Source of the DNA: Pedobacter sp. L105
Lineage (GTDB): Bacteria; Bacteroidota; Bacteroidia; Sphingobacteriales; Sphingobacteriaceae
NCBI RefSeq assembly: GCF_009765875.1
Contig: NZ_LMUP01000004.1
Span: forward strand, 310,001-374,000
DNA length: 64,000 nt
Direction of reading: 5' to 3'
Shown here: one piece after another, positions 18,376 to 28,200 of the stretch
How positions within the stretch are numbered: position 1 is the first letter of the stretch
Layout: every line of letters begins with the position of its first letter
The notes under the pieces: model-generated
Database searches by the model: none
Told to the model about the DNA's origin: nothing
The model's input: only the letters and a program-made list of their open reading frames with translations
Position numbers and translations under genes: made by a program

Positions 18376-18483
18376 GAAAGCGTTTCTGATATAAGGCAGA
18401 CAGATTTTACAGCTATTGATACAAATGGTGATGCAGGTTTTGCGGATTATGTAGTTAATTCAGGTGTAACCGTTAAATTTTAG
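18376..18483 (+). pseudogene. In-frame open relic after the GH2 stop codon
   Basis: Directly after the TAA of the GH2 gene the same frame stays open for 35 codons and ends at TAG 18481-18483. The conceptual peptide is protein-like and compositionally different from random intergenic DNA; it ends TNGDAGFADYVVNSGVTVKF. No start codon, and the GH2 barrel is already complete at its own stop. Best read as the tail of a gene lost by deletion, joined by chance in frame. Stop-codon readthrough is an alternative I consider unlikely. Confidence 0.35.
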
Positions 18484-18504
18484 ATATCAAAATGGCTGTA
18501 TTAA

Positions 18505-18537
18505 AGTCCATCTTTAACGGAAGAATGTCTATTTTTT
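18505..18537 (+). promoter_or_regulatory. 33-bp element upstream of second GH59 gene
   Basis: Second copy of the element at 14437-14469: AGTCCATCTTTAAC, a variable GGAAG segment, then AATGTCTATTTTTT. It differs from the first copy at two of 33 positions. It is 206 bp before the ATG at 18744, against 74 bp for the first copy, so the spacing to the gene is not conserved. Confidence 0.5.
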
Positions 18538-18743
18538 TACATTGATTTGTTAGCCAAGTTTGAGGTAAATAAAATCGATTAACAATCTTTTTATCTTATT
18601 TTTTTATATGAAACGATCATGAGCTACGCTCACAAACGAGACTGAATAAGCCAGTTTAGGATAACTTCAACATCAAAAACGGTGTAGCTTTCCTGACTGT
18701 TTGTTGAAAACAAATTATACCACGTAAAAAACAATTTATACGA

Positions 18744-20702
18744 ATGAAAAAAATAGTTTTCTGCTTTGCGCTGATGTTCGCTGCTACGTTGGATCTTAAG
18801 GCACAAACAACCATTTCATTAAAGGCAACTGATGAGGGAAGGGTTTTTGAGGGGATTGGGGCTGTGAGTGCGGGCGCATCTACCCGCAATACAGTCGATT
18901 ATCCCGAAAAGCAACGTTCCGAAATTCTTGATTATTTATTTAAGCCGAAATTTGGCGCAGGTTTTCAGCACCTTAAAGTTGAAATAGGCGGTGGCGAGAA
19001 TTCCACAGCCGGAAGTGAGCCTTCTCATGCTATCACACGCGAAGAATTGACCAACCCCAAACCCAGGGGTTATGAGTTTTGGCTGATGTCGGAAGCTCGT
19101 AAACGCAACCCGAACATCATATTGAATGGCCTTCCCTGGGCGTATCCCAATTGGGTTGGAGATCGTTTTTCTCAAGCTTCTGCAGACTGGTTTGTTTCCT
19201 TTTTGGAGGTTGCCCGAAAAGACTATCATATGGAGGTAGACTGGGTGTCTGCGTCTCAAAACGAAATGGGAACCGATTTAAATTGGGTGGCCAAAACCTT
19301 GCGGCCCACATTAGATGCCCACGGCTTTTCAAAGGTAAAGCTGATTGGCCCTGATGATAACGGTGATTGGCAAATATTTGATGAGCTTGAAAAAAATCCT
19401 GATTACAAGAATGTGTTTAGCGCAATTGGCTATCACTATGTAGACGGACATGGGCCCTGGAACATCGATCAAAAACGTAAAGACAGTCATAATACAACAG
19501 AAAAGGCAAAACAGTCGGGCAAGCCTTTGTGGGCGACCGAGGAATGGAGTAATTCCGGGAAAGAATGGGGAGGACCGGGGGGCCTATACCTTGCGAGGTT
19601 AATGAACAAATTATATGCCCTTGACCGTATCACCAAATACGAAATTTGGGCCCCTATTGATGGAATGTACGACGCAATGGCCGAGTATAGTACGGGCGCC
19701 ATGCAAGCCGATCAGCCATGGAGCGGCCACTATACGGTTTGGCCCTCAATATGGGCCGTGGCCCATACCACTCAATTTGCTGAACCAGGATGGGTATATA
19801 TGGACAGCGCCTGCGGACAACTTGACACTGCTACCTGGCGTGGCAGCCATGTGGCTTTGCAGAACCCAAAAACCGGCGATTGGTCGGTTATTATAGTAAC
19901 TGGGGACAAGAAGAAAGTAAGACTCAATATCGGTGAAGGGCTAAAGAAAGGGCCGGTTTATTTATGGAAGTCAACTGCAAAAGAGCAATTTATTCAACAA
20001 AAGCCATTGCGTTTAACTAAAAGCTCGGTGGAAGTTGAACTGGAAGGGGACGCGATTTATACATTAACCAGCACTACAGGGCAAAGAAAAGGCTCGCATG
20101 GCACTCCGCCGGAGGCTAAGCCGTTTCCATTCCCCTATAAAGAGAATTTTGAATCGTACTCAGCGGGAGAAACACCAAGGTATATTTCTGATCAGAAAGG
20201 TACTTTTGAAACTTGTCAATCACCAAAAGGTGGCATCTGCTTAGCCCAGATCGTTCCTAAACAGGGAATTATGTGGTTTGGCCAATACAATTGGGCGTTG
20301 AAACCATTTTCAATATTTGGTGATATAAACTGGAAAGATTATGCCATTGAAGGAGATGTATTGATTGATGGCGGTGATGTTGAAATAGGCGGACGTTATG
20401 GTGGCATGCAATATACCAAAGGAATGCTTGGCTATCGCTGGATTTTAACAAGCGATGGCAGGTGGCAACTTAACTGGCAACACACCACCCTAACATCCGG
20501 GCAAATTGAGCTGTTTGACCCTGGTGCCTGGCACCATCTTCGCCTGGAAATGAAAGGAAACCAAATTGTTGGTCTTATAGATGGTAAAAAATTGACCACC
20601 GTTTCAGACACTTCACATTCAATAGGAATGGCATTTATTGCAAGTACATACAACCGTAATTTGTTCGACAATATTAAGGTGGATCCTATCACTAGTCATT
20701 AA
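18744..20702 (+). CDS. GH59 galactocerebrosidase-like glycosidase (copy B)
   Basis: A 652-residue secreted paralogue of the gene at 14544, with the same signal peptide type (ends LDLKAQ), TIM barrel, sandwich and lectin-like C-terminal domain. Candidate acid/base is Glu174 (SASQNEMG) and nucleophile Glu266 (WATEEWSN). Differences from copy A cluster in loops that may line the active site: the segment after YHYVD, the APIDGMYDAMAEYS region against CPIDGIYDEIIEPS, and GQYNWAL against AFMNWAL in the lectin domain. This pattern would fit divergence toward a different substrate or linkage while keeping the fold. The following GH2 gene starts 9 bp after its stop, so the two are surely co-transcribed. 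Confidence 0.92.
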   Translation: MKKIVFCFALMFAATLDLKAQTTISLKATDEGRVFEGIGAVSAGASTRNTVDYPEKQRSEILDYLFKPKFGAGFQHLKVEIGGGENSTAGSEPSHAITREELTNPKPRGYEFWLMSEARKRNPNIILNGLPWAYPNWVGDRFSQASADWFVSFLEVARKDYHMEVDWVSASQNEMGTDLNWVAKTLRPTLDAHGFSKVKLIGPDDNGDWQIFDELEKNPDYKNVFSAIGYHYVDGHGPWNIDQKRKDSHNTTEKAKQSGKPLWATEEWSNSGKEWGGPGGLYLARLMNKLYALDRITKYEIWAPIDGMYDAMAEYSTGAMQADQPWSGHYTVWPSIWAVAHTTQFAEPGWVYMDSACGQLDTATWRGSHVALQNPKTGDWSVIIVTGDKKKVRLNIGEGLKKGPVYLWKSTAKEQFIQQKPLRLTKSSVEVELEGDAIYTLTSTTGQRKGSHGTPPEAKPFPFPYKENFESYSAGETPRYISDQKGTFETCQSPKGGICLAQIVPKQGIMWFGQYNWALKPFSIFGDINWKDYAIEGDVLIDGGDVEIGGRYGGMQYTKGMLGYRWILTSDGRWQLNWQHTTLTSGQIELFDPGAWHHLRLEMKGNQIVGLIDGKKLTTVSDTSHSIGMAFIASTYNRNLFDNIKVDPITSH

Positions 20703-20711
20703 ATCACTGCA

Positions 20712-23147
20712 ATGTTATTAACTTTTTCTCCAAAGGCCCATGTGTGCAAATCATTTTGCCTGTTTATTATTGCCTTGTTATTTACATTGAATGGCTTTGG
20801 CCAAAATGCGAGGACAGTTGTTGATTTTGACAAAGACTGGCGTTTTCATCTGGGAGATATTCCACGCGCACAGCAGCCCGGATTTACCGATGCTAATTGG
20901 CGTGTGCTTAATTTACCACATGATTGGAGCATAGAAGGCACATTCAGCAAGAATAATCCGGCAACTGCCGAAAGTGGTGCCTTGCCAGCGGGCTTAGGCT
21001 GGTACCGTAAAACCTTTACTGTGCCGGTATCGGCAAAAAGTAAATTGATCTATATTGATTTTGATGGTGTTTATCAAAATAGCACCGTATGGATCAATGG
21101 GCATCAACTCGGTTTCAGGCCCAACGGCTTTATCTCCTTCCAATACGATTTAACCCCTTACCTCAATTTCGGTGGTAAAAATACCATAGCTGTAAAGGTT
21201 GATAATTCTTTTCAGCGTAGTTGTCGCTGGTATTCCGGGTCAGGTATTTACCGCAATGTTTGGCTGGTTACCACTAATAAAATAGCTGTAGATCATTGGG
21301 GGACTTACATCACTACTCCCGAAGTCAACGGGCAATTGGCAAAAGTTAATTTAAAAATCCGTTTGAAAAATAGTGGCAGCGCATCAGCCGTCACTTTAAA
21401 AACATTTATTTATGATGTCGCCGGAAAAGCAGTTGCCAATAGCTTGCTTATTGTAGCAAAAGACAAACTAAAAGATTCTATTATTGATGCCGGTCAATCT
21501 ATGACTGTAAAAACCCCTGTTCTTTGGTCGGTTGATCATCCTTATTTGTATAAAGCGGTAACACAGGTGATTGCCAATAATCTGGTAGTTGACAGTTATA
21601 CTACCCCACTTGGGATTCGCTATTTCAACTTCGATGCGGATAAAGGATTCTCCCTAAATGGCAAGCATTTAAAAATATTAGGCGTATGCAATCACCATGA
21701 CCTGGGCAGTTTAGGCTCGGCGGTCAACTACCGTGCATTGGAACGCCAACTACAATTGTTAAAAGCTATGGGTTGCAACGCCATACGCACCTCGCATAAC
21801 CCGCCGGCACCTGAACTGTTGGAACTTACCGATAAAATGGGTTTTATAGTGATGGATGAGGCGTTTGATTGCTGGGAAGTGGCAAAAAACCGATATGACT
21901 ACCATCTTTATTTTAAAGAATGGCATAAACGCGACATGCATGACCATGTTTTGCGTGATCGTAACCATCCAAGCGTGATGATCTGGAGCATTGGCAATGA
22001 AATACCGGAAGAATGCGATAGCAGCGCCCTGCGTATAGCACCCGAGCTAGCAGCGATCATACATAATCTGGATGAAACAAGACCTATAACCTCTGCAAAT
22101 GATAAGCCGGATACTTCTAATAAAATCATTAAATCAGGTGCTGTCGACCTGATCGGTTATAATTACCATGCTATCGACTATGCGACATTTCATGACCGTT
22201 ATCCCGGCAAAAAATTTATTGCATCCGAAACAACTTCGGGATTAGCCACACGCGGGTATTATGAAACGCCGTCAGACAGTATAAGGGTTTGGCCGCAGGA
22301 AAATATGCCCTGGAAGTTCAATGCAGATAATACCGTATCTGCTTATGACAATGTTCGCCCGTTTTGGGGCACAACACAAGAAGGAACCTGGAACATAATA
22401 AAGAAATATGATTTCCTTTCGGGAATGTTCATTTGGACAGGGTTTGATTACCTGGGCGAGCCAACACCTTATTCATGGCCTTCACGCAGCTCATATTTTG
22501 GTATTATCGACTTGGCTGGTTTCCCTAAGGATGTGTATTACATGTATCAAAGCGAGTGGACCAGCAAACCGGTATTACACATTTTTCCGCATTGGAGCTG
22601 GAGGCCGGGCCAAACAGCTGATATCAAGTGTTACTATAACAATGCGGATGAAGTGGAATTGTATGTTAATGGAAAGTCCGTAGGCATAAAAAAGAAAACC
22701 GGTGATGACCTGCATGTAATGTGGCGTTTAAAATTTGAGCCGGGTACGTTAAAGGCTGTCTCCCGCAAAAACGGGAAAATAGTATTAACCCGCGAAATAC
22801 ATACTGCAGGCAAACCTGCAAAAATTGAACTGCTTGCAGACAGGGGTATCATTAATGCCGATGGCAAAGATCTATCGTTTATTACTGTGAAAATTTTAGA
22901 TAAGTATGGCAACCTTGTACCTGACGCAAATAACCTGGTAAACTTCAAAATTAGCGGAAACGCAGCCATAGCTAGTGTTGATAACGGTGACCCGGTTAGC
23001 CATGACCCTTTTAAAGCTAATTATCGTAAGGCGTTTAACGGTTTGGCATTGGCTATTATACAATCTAAAGAAAAACCCGGCAATGTTATTTTTACCGCTA
23101 CCGCTGATGGATTGAAAAAGGCCATGATAATTATAAAAGAGATGTAA
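20712..23147 (+). CDS. GH2 beta-galactosidase
   Basis: An 811-residue secreted enzyme (signal peptide ends LNGFGQ). Domain order follows the Bacteroidota beta-galactosidase plan: sugar-binding jelly roll (about 35-190, NLPHDWSIEGTF, GLGWYRKTF, RWYSGSGIYRNVWL), sandwich (190-300), TIM barrel (300-600, with NHHDLGSLG and AIRTSHNPPAPELLELTD), then a DUF4982-like and an Ig-like C-terminal domain (about 610-811). Acid/base Glu430 (WSIGNEIPEE) and nucleophile Glu506 (FIASETTSG) are in place. It removes terminal beta-galactose in the periplasm or at the surface. Starts 9 bp after GH59 copy B and is the last gene of the + strand series. Confidence 0.93.
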   Translation: MLLTFSPKAHVCKSFCLFIIALLFTLNGFGQNARTVVDFDKDWRFHLGDIPRAQQPGFTDANWRVLNLPHDWSIEGTFSKNNPATAESGALPAGLGWYRKTFTVPVSAKSKLIYIDFDGVYQNSTVWINGHQLGFRPNGFISFQYDLTPYLNFGGKNTIAVKVDNSFQRSCRWYSGSGIYRNVWLVTTNKIAVDHWGTYITTPEVNGQLAKVNLKIRLKNSGSASAVTLKTFIYDVAGKAVANSLLIVAKDKLKDSIIDAGQSMTVKTPVLWSVDHPYLYKAVTQVIANNLVVDSYTTPLGIRYFNFDADKGFSLNGKHLKILGVCNHHDLGSLGSAVNYRALERQLQLLKAMGCNAIRTSHNPPAPELLELTDKMGFIVMDEAFDCWEVAKNRYDYHLYFKEWHKRDMHDHVLRDRNHPSVMIWSIGNEIPEECDSSALRIAPELAAIIHNLDETRPITSANDKPDTSNKIIKSGAVDLIGYNYHAIDYATFHDRYPGKKFIASETTSGLATRGYYETPSDSIRVWPQENMPWKFNADNTVSAYDNVRPFWGTTQEGTWNIIKKYDFLSGMFIWTGFDYLGEPTPYSWPSRSSYFGIIDLAGFPKDVYYMYQSEWTSKPVLHIFPHWSWRPGQTADIKCYYNNADEVELYVNGKSVGIKKKTGDDLHVMWRLKFEPGTLKAVSRKNGKIVLTREIHTAGKPAKIELLADRGIINADGKDLSFITVKILDKYGNLVPDANNLVNFKISGNAAIASVDNGDPVSHDPFKANYRKAFNGLALAIIQSKEKPGNVIFTATADGLKKAMIIIKEM

Positions 23148-23240
23148 TATTTAGCTTACTCACGTGTAATTACTGTGCGAAATAAATTCCGGTAATAACT
23201 ACCAATTGCACCTCGATGGCGATTACTTACATCATCTGTT

Positions 23241-23650
23241 TTATTTCCATCCACCGCCCAGGCTCTGATAGAGGGTTACTATAGATGTTAATTGCTGTAA
23301 TTTATCACCAATGCCGCTCAACTGAGCGGAGAGATAGCCTTGTTCGGAAGTGAGCACGTCAGTATAAGTAACATATCCGCCTCTTAGAAGCAGCCTGTTA
23401 TAATCAACAGCCCTTTTCCATGCATCCAGTTGCTGGTTACGGGTAATAATTTTATTCTTTGCAGATTGATAGTTGTAGAGTGCGTTTGAAACCTCTTGAC
23501 CGGCACCTAAAACTGTTTGCTGAAAGGTGAGCACATATTGTTCATATTGAGCTTTAGCTACCCGCAACCGTTGCTTGTTAAGCCCATTGTTAAAAATAGG
23601 CTGTGTTAAACCGCCAACTACATTTGCAAATATGTTCGGTCGAGCCATTT
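23241..23650 (-). pseudogene. 3' fragment of a TolC-family outer-membrane efflux gene
   Basis: The reverse strand encodes the C-terminal part of an RND-type outer-membrane factor (NodT/CusC group): FANVVGGLTQPIFNNG, then VLGAGQEVSNALYNYQSAKN and the normal family end LYQSLGGGWK. A full protein is about 450-480 residues; only about 135 are recognisable. Upstream of about 23650 the frame continues for some 20 residues that do not resemble the family and overlap the junction with the neighbouring AraC fragment. No inner-membrane pump or adaptor gene is nearby, so this is a leftover of a deleted efflux operon and is not expected to function. Confidence 0.75.
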
Positions 23651-23701
23651 TACAATAGGTCTGATGTTGAGCGGGCAGGCATTCTAAGAAAGCACCGGCC
23701 A

Positions 23702-24043
23702 GGTGAATCTGCAAAACTTAGCCGTAAGGAAAATATTGTAATATCTTTCGTGAAATTGGTTTATTCTCATTTCAGGGAAGAAAGAGGGGTTCAGTTTTAT
23801 GCAGACACTTTGTTTATTACACCTAAACACTTAAGCAAAACGTTAAAGGAAATTACCAATAAAACCTGTAGCGAATTGATTGATGAGTTGGTAATTACCG
23901 AAGCCAAGATTTTGTTAGAAGACATGGGGCAATCCGTTGCAAAAGTAGCTGAGTACCTTAATTTTAGCGACCAGTTTTTTTTTAGTAAATTTTTTAAGCG
24001 GCATACGGGCATGAACCCAAGTCAATATAAAGTACATTTTTAA
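23702..24043 (+). pseudogene. 3' fragment of an AraC-family regulator gene
   Basis: About 113 codons encoding only the C-terminal double helix-turn-helix: FVKLVYSHFREERGVQFYAD, ITPKHLSKTLKEIT, then VAEYLNFSDQFFFSKFFKRH and MNPSQYKVHF. The sensor half is missing; the open frame before about 23702 reads through antisense of the TolC fragment. AraC genes often lie next to RND efflux operons in Bacteroidota, so both fragments probably come from one ancestral locus collapsed by deletion. A short DNA-binding-only protein could still be made, but I see no start codon in a natural position. Confidence 0.7.
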
Positions 24044-24046
24044 AAA

Positions 24047-25255
24047 TTATTTGGATTTGCCACTTCCAAACACTTCCTTCACTGCGTCAAGATAACCATA
24101 ACCATGTTCCTTATCCGGTTCAAGATAACTACCCTCCGCCCATTCATTCCAGGCATTAATAGTTATTAACTTTGGCTGATTTGGATGGCTGTCTACATAC
24201 TCTTTAGCCTGTAATAAGAAGCGTTTAAAATCTGCAGGGTTAGCATCAGTAACCATACCTTGTAAAGCTTTCGGAAAGCGCGGGTTATTATTCCAGCTTA
24301 TGGATACATGCGGGAAAAACGGTACGGTAAACTCTTTGCTAAACTTAGCCCAGCCTTCTATTGCTTTAGTGCCCCATCTATCATATCTGTCAAGTGGCAC
24401 GTAATGGCACCATTGATAATTTGTGAGACTTTTAAAGCCCAGCTCTAACACTGTATTATTTTGTGTGACACTTGAATCACCCGGCACTGCCGAAATGCCT
24501 TTGGGTATTGCCCCCCATAAAACACCTTGTAAATGCAAACCAGGGAAACCTGCTTCTTTTGTTTTTTGTGTAAAATACGCCAGCGCGTCTTTAGCTGGTT
24601 GTATGCCGCCCATCCCGTTAATGAATGTTGCCAGTTCATAAATACTGATAACCGGCTCCCCATTGATTTTATAATAGTTTGGCTGGCTGAAATAATCTTT
24701 AATGATATGCGCTATCATTATGTTAAAGGTAGGTCTGTCAATCCCGCCATGCCAATATATTTTACTTTTGTCGTCAGTTGTATTATCCAGGTAACTGGAA
24801 TGATCATGATTGGCCCACATTAAATAAAATTTCATTTTATTCCTGTTTTTCGCACCTAAAAACCCCTTGTCTATCCCGTTTTCTAAAAATGGTTTTCCAT
24901 CATACCAATACCAGTCGTAAATAAACACGTTTACGCCATGGGATACAGCCGCGTCAATCTTTTTTTCCATCACTTTTGGGTCGGCCTCATTAACGTAACC
25001 CCATAGCGGTACTTCCGGTTGCTTATCGCCTGCAAATTTCGGCTTGGCACTGTATATACTTTCCCATTCTCCTTTTCCGTCCTTAAATACGCCGATGTCT
25101 TTAAATCTCGGATCAGGCTGATAAGCAGGCCACACGTAAGCTGCAACATCGTAATGGTTTACAGGTTGCTGTGCATATATTGGAATTATTCCTGTAATTA
25201 ATACAACACTTGTGGCAAAAAGCCCTAGAAAAAACTGTTTGTTTTTTGTTCTCAT
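24047..25255 (-). CDS. GH99/WbsX-like TIM-barrel protein, secreted
   Basis: A 402-residue protein with a signal peptide (ends IPIYAQQ). It matches the WbsX / glycoside hydrolase family 99-like group: HYDVAAYVWPAYQPD at the start, VNVFIYDWYWYDG in an early strand, and the diagnostic INAWNEWAEGSYLEPD near the C-terminus (about 370-385). Members are found in polysaccharide loci; some GH99 enzymes are endo-alpha-mannosidases, but the WbsX-like group is mostly uncharacterised. Its ATG overlaps the stop of the upstream GH106-like gene by 4 bp (ATGA), so the two are translationally coupled and probably act on the same glycan. Confidence 0.8.
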   Translation of the reverse strand: MRTKNKQFFLGLFATSVVLITGIIPIYAQQPVNHYDVAAYVWPAYQPDPRFKDIGVFKDGKGEWESIYSAKPKFAGDKQPEVPLWGYVNEADPKVMEKKIDAAVSHGVNVFIYDWYWYDGKPFLENGIDKGFLGAKNRNKMKFYLMWANHDHSSYLDNTTDDKSKIYWHGGIDRPTFNIMIAHIIKDYFSQPNYYKINGEPVISIYELATFINGMGGIQPAKDALAYFTQKTKEAGFPGLHLQGVLWGAIPKGISAVPGDSSVTQNNTVLELGFKSLTNYQWCHYVPLDRYDRWGTKAIEGWAKFSKEFTVPFFPHVSISWNNNPRFPKALQGMVTDANPADFKRFLLQAKEYVDSHPNQPKLITINAWNEWAEGSYLEPDKEHGYGYLDAVKEVFGSGKSK

Positions 25256-28200
25256 CTTGTATTTGTAATTTTTATACGTTTATAAGATCTTAACACGACC
25301 GGTCCCAGTAGCCCGGATAATTGTAATTCAGAATCTTTGTTATAATATTTATGTGAAGTAAACGCCATTCTTTTCGAATTACGATGAATTGTTGAATCCA
25401 AAATCCAGTCTGGCCATTTGTTTTCGTTATTTGTGCGTTGATCATCAGGAAAGCGTTCATCTCCGATAAGGCGGTTCTTCCATAAGTTTGTCACTTTGAT
25501 CTCCAAATGGTTAGTCCCCGCATGCAGGTATTTGCCTATTTCCATGGTGAACGGTGCTTTCCATAAAATCCCCAGATCCTTTCCATTTAAAAATACTTGA
25601 GCCATTTCTCTTACACTGCCAAGATCAAGCTCCACTAAATTGTCTGGCCTAAGCAGATCTTTTTGGAGAACTATATCCTTTTTATAAGTCGCCGTACCGG
25701 AAAAATACCGAATATATCCAGAAGAGCATAACGACCAAGACGTTAACCGTTTAAAGGTAGTATCAATGCGTTGCTCCCTAATGCGTGAAAAAGTCACATT
25801 CCACGGCCCGGTGATGTTTATCGGGCCTGATACCTTTTGTACAGCAACAGATTTTCTTTCACCCAGATTTGTGAGGTAAGTAAATTTTACTGGTGATGGG
25901 GTTAGTAACGTTATGGTATTATTCGCATATGATAGTTTTGGTTTAGGCTGTTGTTCTTCCAGAATTACCTTATGACCATTTCCAGCTTCCAGGTCAAAAG
26001 ATTCATTATCAGTCTCGTAAGTCAGGTGCAGTTCATTTTCTTTATCTTTAACATTCGATGTTTCATTAAATAAGCTATCTGTTACGATAAAGGTATATCT
26101 TCCTGATTTCACCAATTCCTTAATTTTGTCTTTAACATTATAAACCGGATTGTCAACCGGTATTTCATTAAAATCCGAACCAAATTTTCCATATAGAGCA
26201 CGAACAAGCTTAAAACCGGTGGTATCCTCGCTTAAATTTGACTCTTCATTTTCCAGCAATGTTGCGGTGTGAGTCTGACCGTTAATGTAGTATAATAGTC
26301 TCAATTCCTTTAACGAGCCGGGAGCCGGATCAGAGGCCGACAGCCAATTTCCGGCAGAAAAATGTAATCCGTTTTTCGAAATCTTATTGTTTACTACTGG
26401 GGTAACGTCAACTATACCTTCGGGAAGGAATTTTCCATATTCTGCTTTAACAATTCGAAGTCCGGGTAAAGGTTTCGCCTTTTGGGATTCAATTTTATAG
26501 CTGACTTGGGTGAAATGGGTATTCAAGTCAGCGGATTTATTGAAAACAACAAAGACAGATTCATGGGATGAAAAGGAAACAGGTATTTCAATAATATTGC
26601 CGGGCAATTGCTTCCAAACAGGAATATCGGTAATCAAACCGGTTTCGGGATCCCAAAGCTCAGGGACTTTGCCGGATATTCTGAACCGGCAAGATTCAGT
26701 CCTGGCGAAATTTTGTGGGTTTGCCACAAAGTAAATATCCTTGTTGTCGTAAATGCGGTGAATGAAGATCAGGTCGCTACCCGTTCCACTCGCCCCGAAA
26801 TCAGGCGGAACATGTGCATCCGACAAAAAATGAGCGATATCGGCAGCCGATGTTTTAGATTTAATTTTCTCCGTCCACAGCTCTGATGCGAGTTTTGATA
26901 CCTGACTGTCACATTGCGGATAACCCAATAGGCTCGGAGATTTCTCCGGCTGGGAACCCGCCACCATGGCGCCCGCATCAACAAGTGATTTCACTTTAAG
27001 CAATAATTCGGGGGTGGCCCACTTTGTATCCGGCAAAACGAGCATCTTGTATGGCCCGCTATGTGGTGTAAATAATTGGCCATTTATCACCTTCAGTGAA
27101 TAAAATGCATCTGCACCAATCTGATCATAATCATAACCAGTGTTTTTTATGTCTGTTCTGATAATTCCATTATTTGGCTCAGACTCTCCGGTAAACACAA
27201 GGACGTCTGCCACACTATGCCCTTGCTGTAATAAAAATTGTGAACGTGCTACATAAGCGAAGTAGGGCTTACTTTGTTCCCACCAGGTATTCATCCGGTT
27301 TAATTCAATGCCATAACCGCCCATTGTTAAACCAGGCGCATAGTTCCAGGGCTGATGTACATAAGAGTGAAAAATAAAGCGGTTAATACCTTCGGCCCAT
27401 ACTTTATCTCCTACAGGTTTCATTGTAGCGGGGAAATTGGTCCAGCCGCCGAAGCCCGTAAATGATTCTGCCCCCGCAACTGGAATTCCATAGATATGTG
27501 CTATAGATGCTGCCATCCGTGGAGATTCTAAAAACAACTGTTTAGTCAGCCAGAATTCACCCATTACCACATCGGCCCGCGAGCCTGATGCATGCGAGTC
27601 AAATGGCCCTCCATACGGTTCTACGCAAAAATTCAATTTGTTTGCGTGGCATAACTCACTAAAGTGTCCATAATATTTATCAGCAATAAGATCCCCTATT
27701 GTTTTTCTAAAATCCCAGAGAAACCGTTCGGTAGCATCGTTGCTTTCCACATAATACCCTGCTAACGTTGGTAAATCGGTTAAGCAATCGTACCCGCGTC
27801 TTTTTTTAAACTCTTCCCGAAAAGCGGACGTCCAATTATTGCAGCCTACTTCATAACTATCAACTAAACAATCCGTCACTACGAGACCTGCAAGGGGGCC
27901 AAGTTTGTCCAGTATTGGTTTAACTCCGCCTGCCCAATAAGCGTCAAGTGCTGTGCTGCTCATTTTATCACATTCTAATCCTTTTCCACCTGCTACTGCG
28001 GGATGATTTTCTGTTCCATTTGGCGTATGGCCTATTCTTAGTATCGTCCATTCTCCGGCTGGCGGGTTCCAGTTTAATTCTCCATTGGCAGAAAGTTTTG
28101 ACGTCAGGTCAATAATTGTTGATCTTGCAATTGAAGCCGAATCCGGAACATGTCTTTTCTCGGGCTCGACATTTGTTTTGAACAGGTTACCTGATAGTGA

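Larger units (their letters stand above)
18376..18743. other. Intergenic 368 bp between GH2 and second GH59
   Basis: It holds, in order, the 108-bp in-frame relic (18376-18483), the 33-bp shared element (18505-18537) and an AT-rich leader of about 206 bp before the GH59 ATG. The leader is longer than the 74 bp seen before copy A, and I see no further gene. The second GH59-GH2 pair therefore probably has its own promoter. Confidence 0.6.

Noticed and set aside
23241..23714. TolC-like and AraC-like frames as functional genes
   Set aside because: Each lacks most of its family length and they overlap antisense at the junction, so they are treated as fragments.
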